Origin: Circinella minor
Lineage: Eukaryota > Mucoromycota > Mucoromycetes > Mucorales > Lichtheimiaceae
DNA: 33,470 bases
NCBI GenBank assembly: GCA_016758965.1
Contig: JAEPRB010000345.1
Span: forward strand, 1-33,470
Direction: 5' to 3'
The notes under the pieces: generated by a model
Databases searched by the model: none
What the model saw: only the letters and a program-made list of their open reading frames with translations
Told to the model about the DNA's origin: nothing
Translations under genes and position numbers: made by a program
Shown: positions 32,974-33,470 of the stretch, piece by piece
Position numbering within the stretch: position 1 is the stretch's first letter
Layout: the number at the start of each line of letters is the position of its first letter

Positions 32974-33318
32974 AAAAGTGTTGGTCTGTTATCCAGCAAG
33001 GCTCAGACTTATAAATGGTGATGTACTACGTTAAGAGAATAAAACAGTTAAAAGTTTATTGTTCAGTCATTCACTCACTTGAAAAGCTTCCATTCCCTTT
33101 CATTGGTACCCCTATCGGAATACTAGTATAAATATACTTGTGACATCTTGCCAGGGAAAAAAAAGAAAAGACGTGACCAGATGGATATTTCTTCAGCTTT
33201 CAATTTTTGTTGCTCATGTGGTCTGCCCCCAAAATGAAAGATTTTCCAACATCATAGATCCCGGGAACTCTCAAAAAATATAAAAAAGAACATGTTTTTA
33301 AAAGAAATGATCTTCTTA
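32974..33318. other. Right-edge flank, no gene seen
   Basis: About 345 bp of moderately AT-rich sequence between the 423-bp element and the terminal T run. No domain, repeat partner or RNA gene was recognised. Confidence 0.5.

Positions 33319-33470
<152 letters not shown>

Overview
The window looks like nuclear DNA of an early-diverging fungus; a Mucoromycota/Mucorales-type genome is my inference. Genes have several short GT-AG introns of about 80-215 bp. Intergenic DNA is extremely AT-rich and full of A/T homopolymers, and a VAP/Scs2 homologue, a mitochondrial tRNA thiouridylase and an ankyrin+DIL protein sit together. No rRNA gene, intact tRNA or CRISPR array was found.

Region 1 (1-10.8 kb) holds ordinary housekeeping genes: the 5' end of a tRNA-guanine transglycosylase gene (minus strand, 228 toward the left edge, poorly resolved), a five-exon VAP/Scs2-type ER membrane protein (plus, 2457-4297), an intronless mitochondrial tRNA 2-thiouridylase of the MnmA/MTU1 family (minus, 4746-6047) and a three-exon ankyrin-repeat + DIL-domain protein (minus, 7546-10766).

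Region 2 (10.8-33.5 kb) is accessory. Its core is a duplicated pair of six-exon genes (copy A 14101-16344, copy B 24472-26384) for Gln-rich proteins with C-terminal C2H2-like zinc fingers. The copies lie 10.4 kb apart. They share a tract of about 560 bp that is identical apart from one poly-T length change and runs through exons and introns, while the flanking coding sequence has diverged strongly. That points to recent gene conversion. Copy A also carries an exact-spacing 225-bp internal tandem duplication that creates a 126-nt, frame-neutral cassette exon with an in-frame TAG. Copy B has altered zinc-ligand residues in two of its three fingers.

Around and between the pair lie several DNA-transposon-like elements: two members of one TA-flanked family (12727-13960, 27552-28644), a 472-bp fold-back element with 223-bp arms (18234-18705), a 1.2-kb element with 140-bp inverted repeats and an 8-bp target duplication (21666-22871), and a 423-bp element that keeps the end of a Tc1/IS630-type transposase (32549-32971). 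There is also a dispersed repeat of about 400 bp in two copies. The window ends in a T run of about 150 nt. Exon models for copies A and B were built by hand from splice-site phase and agreement between the two copies; no transcript data were available.
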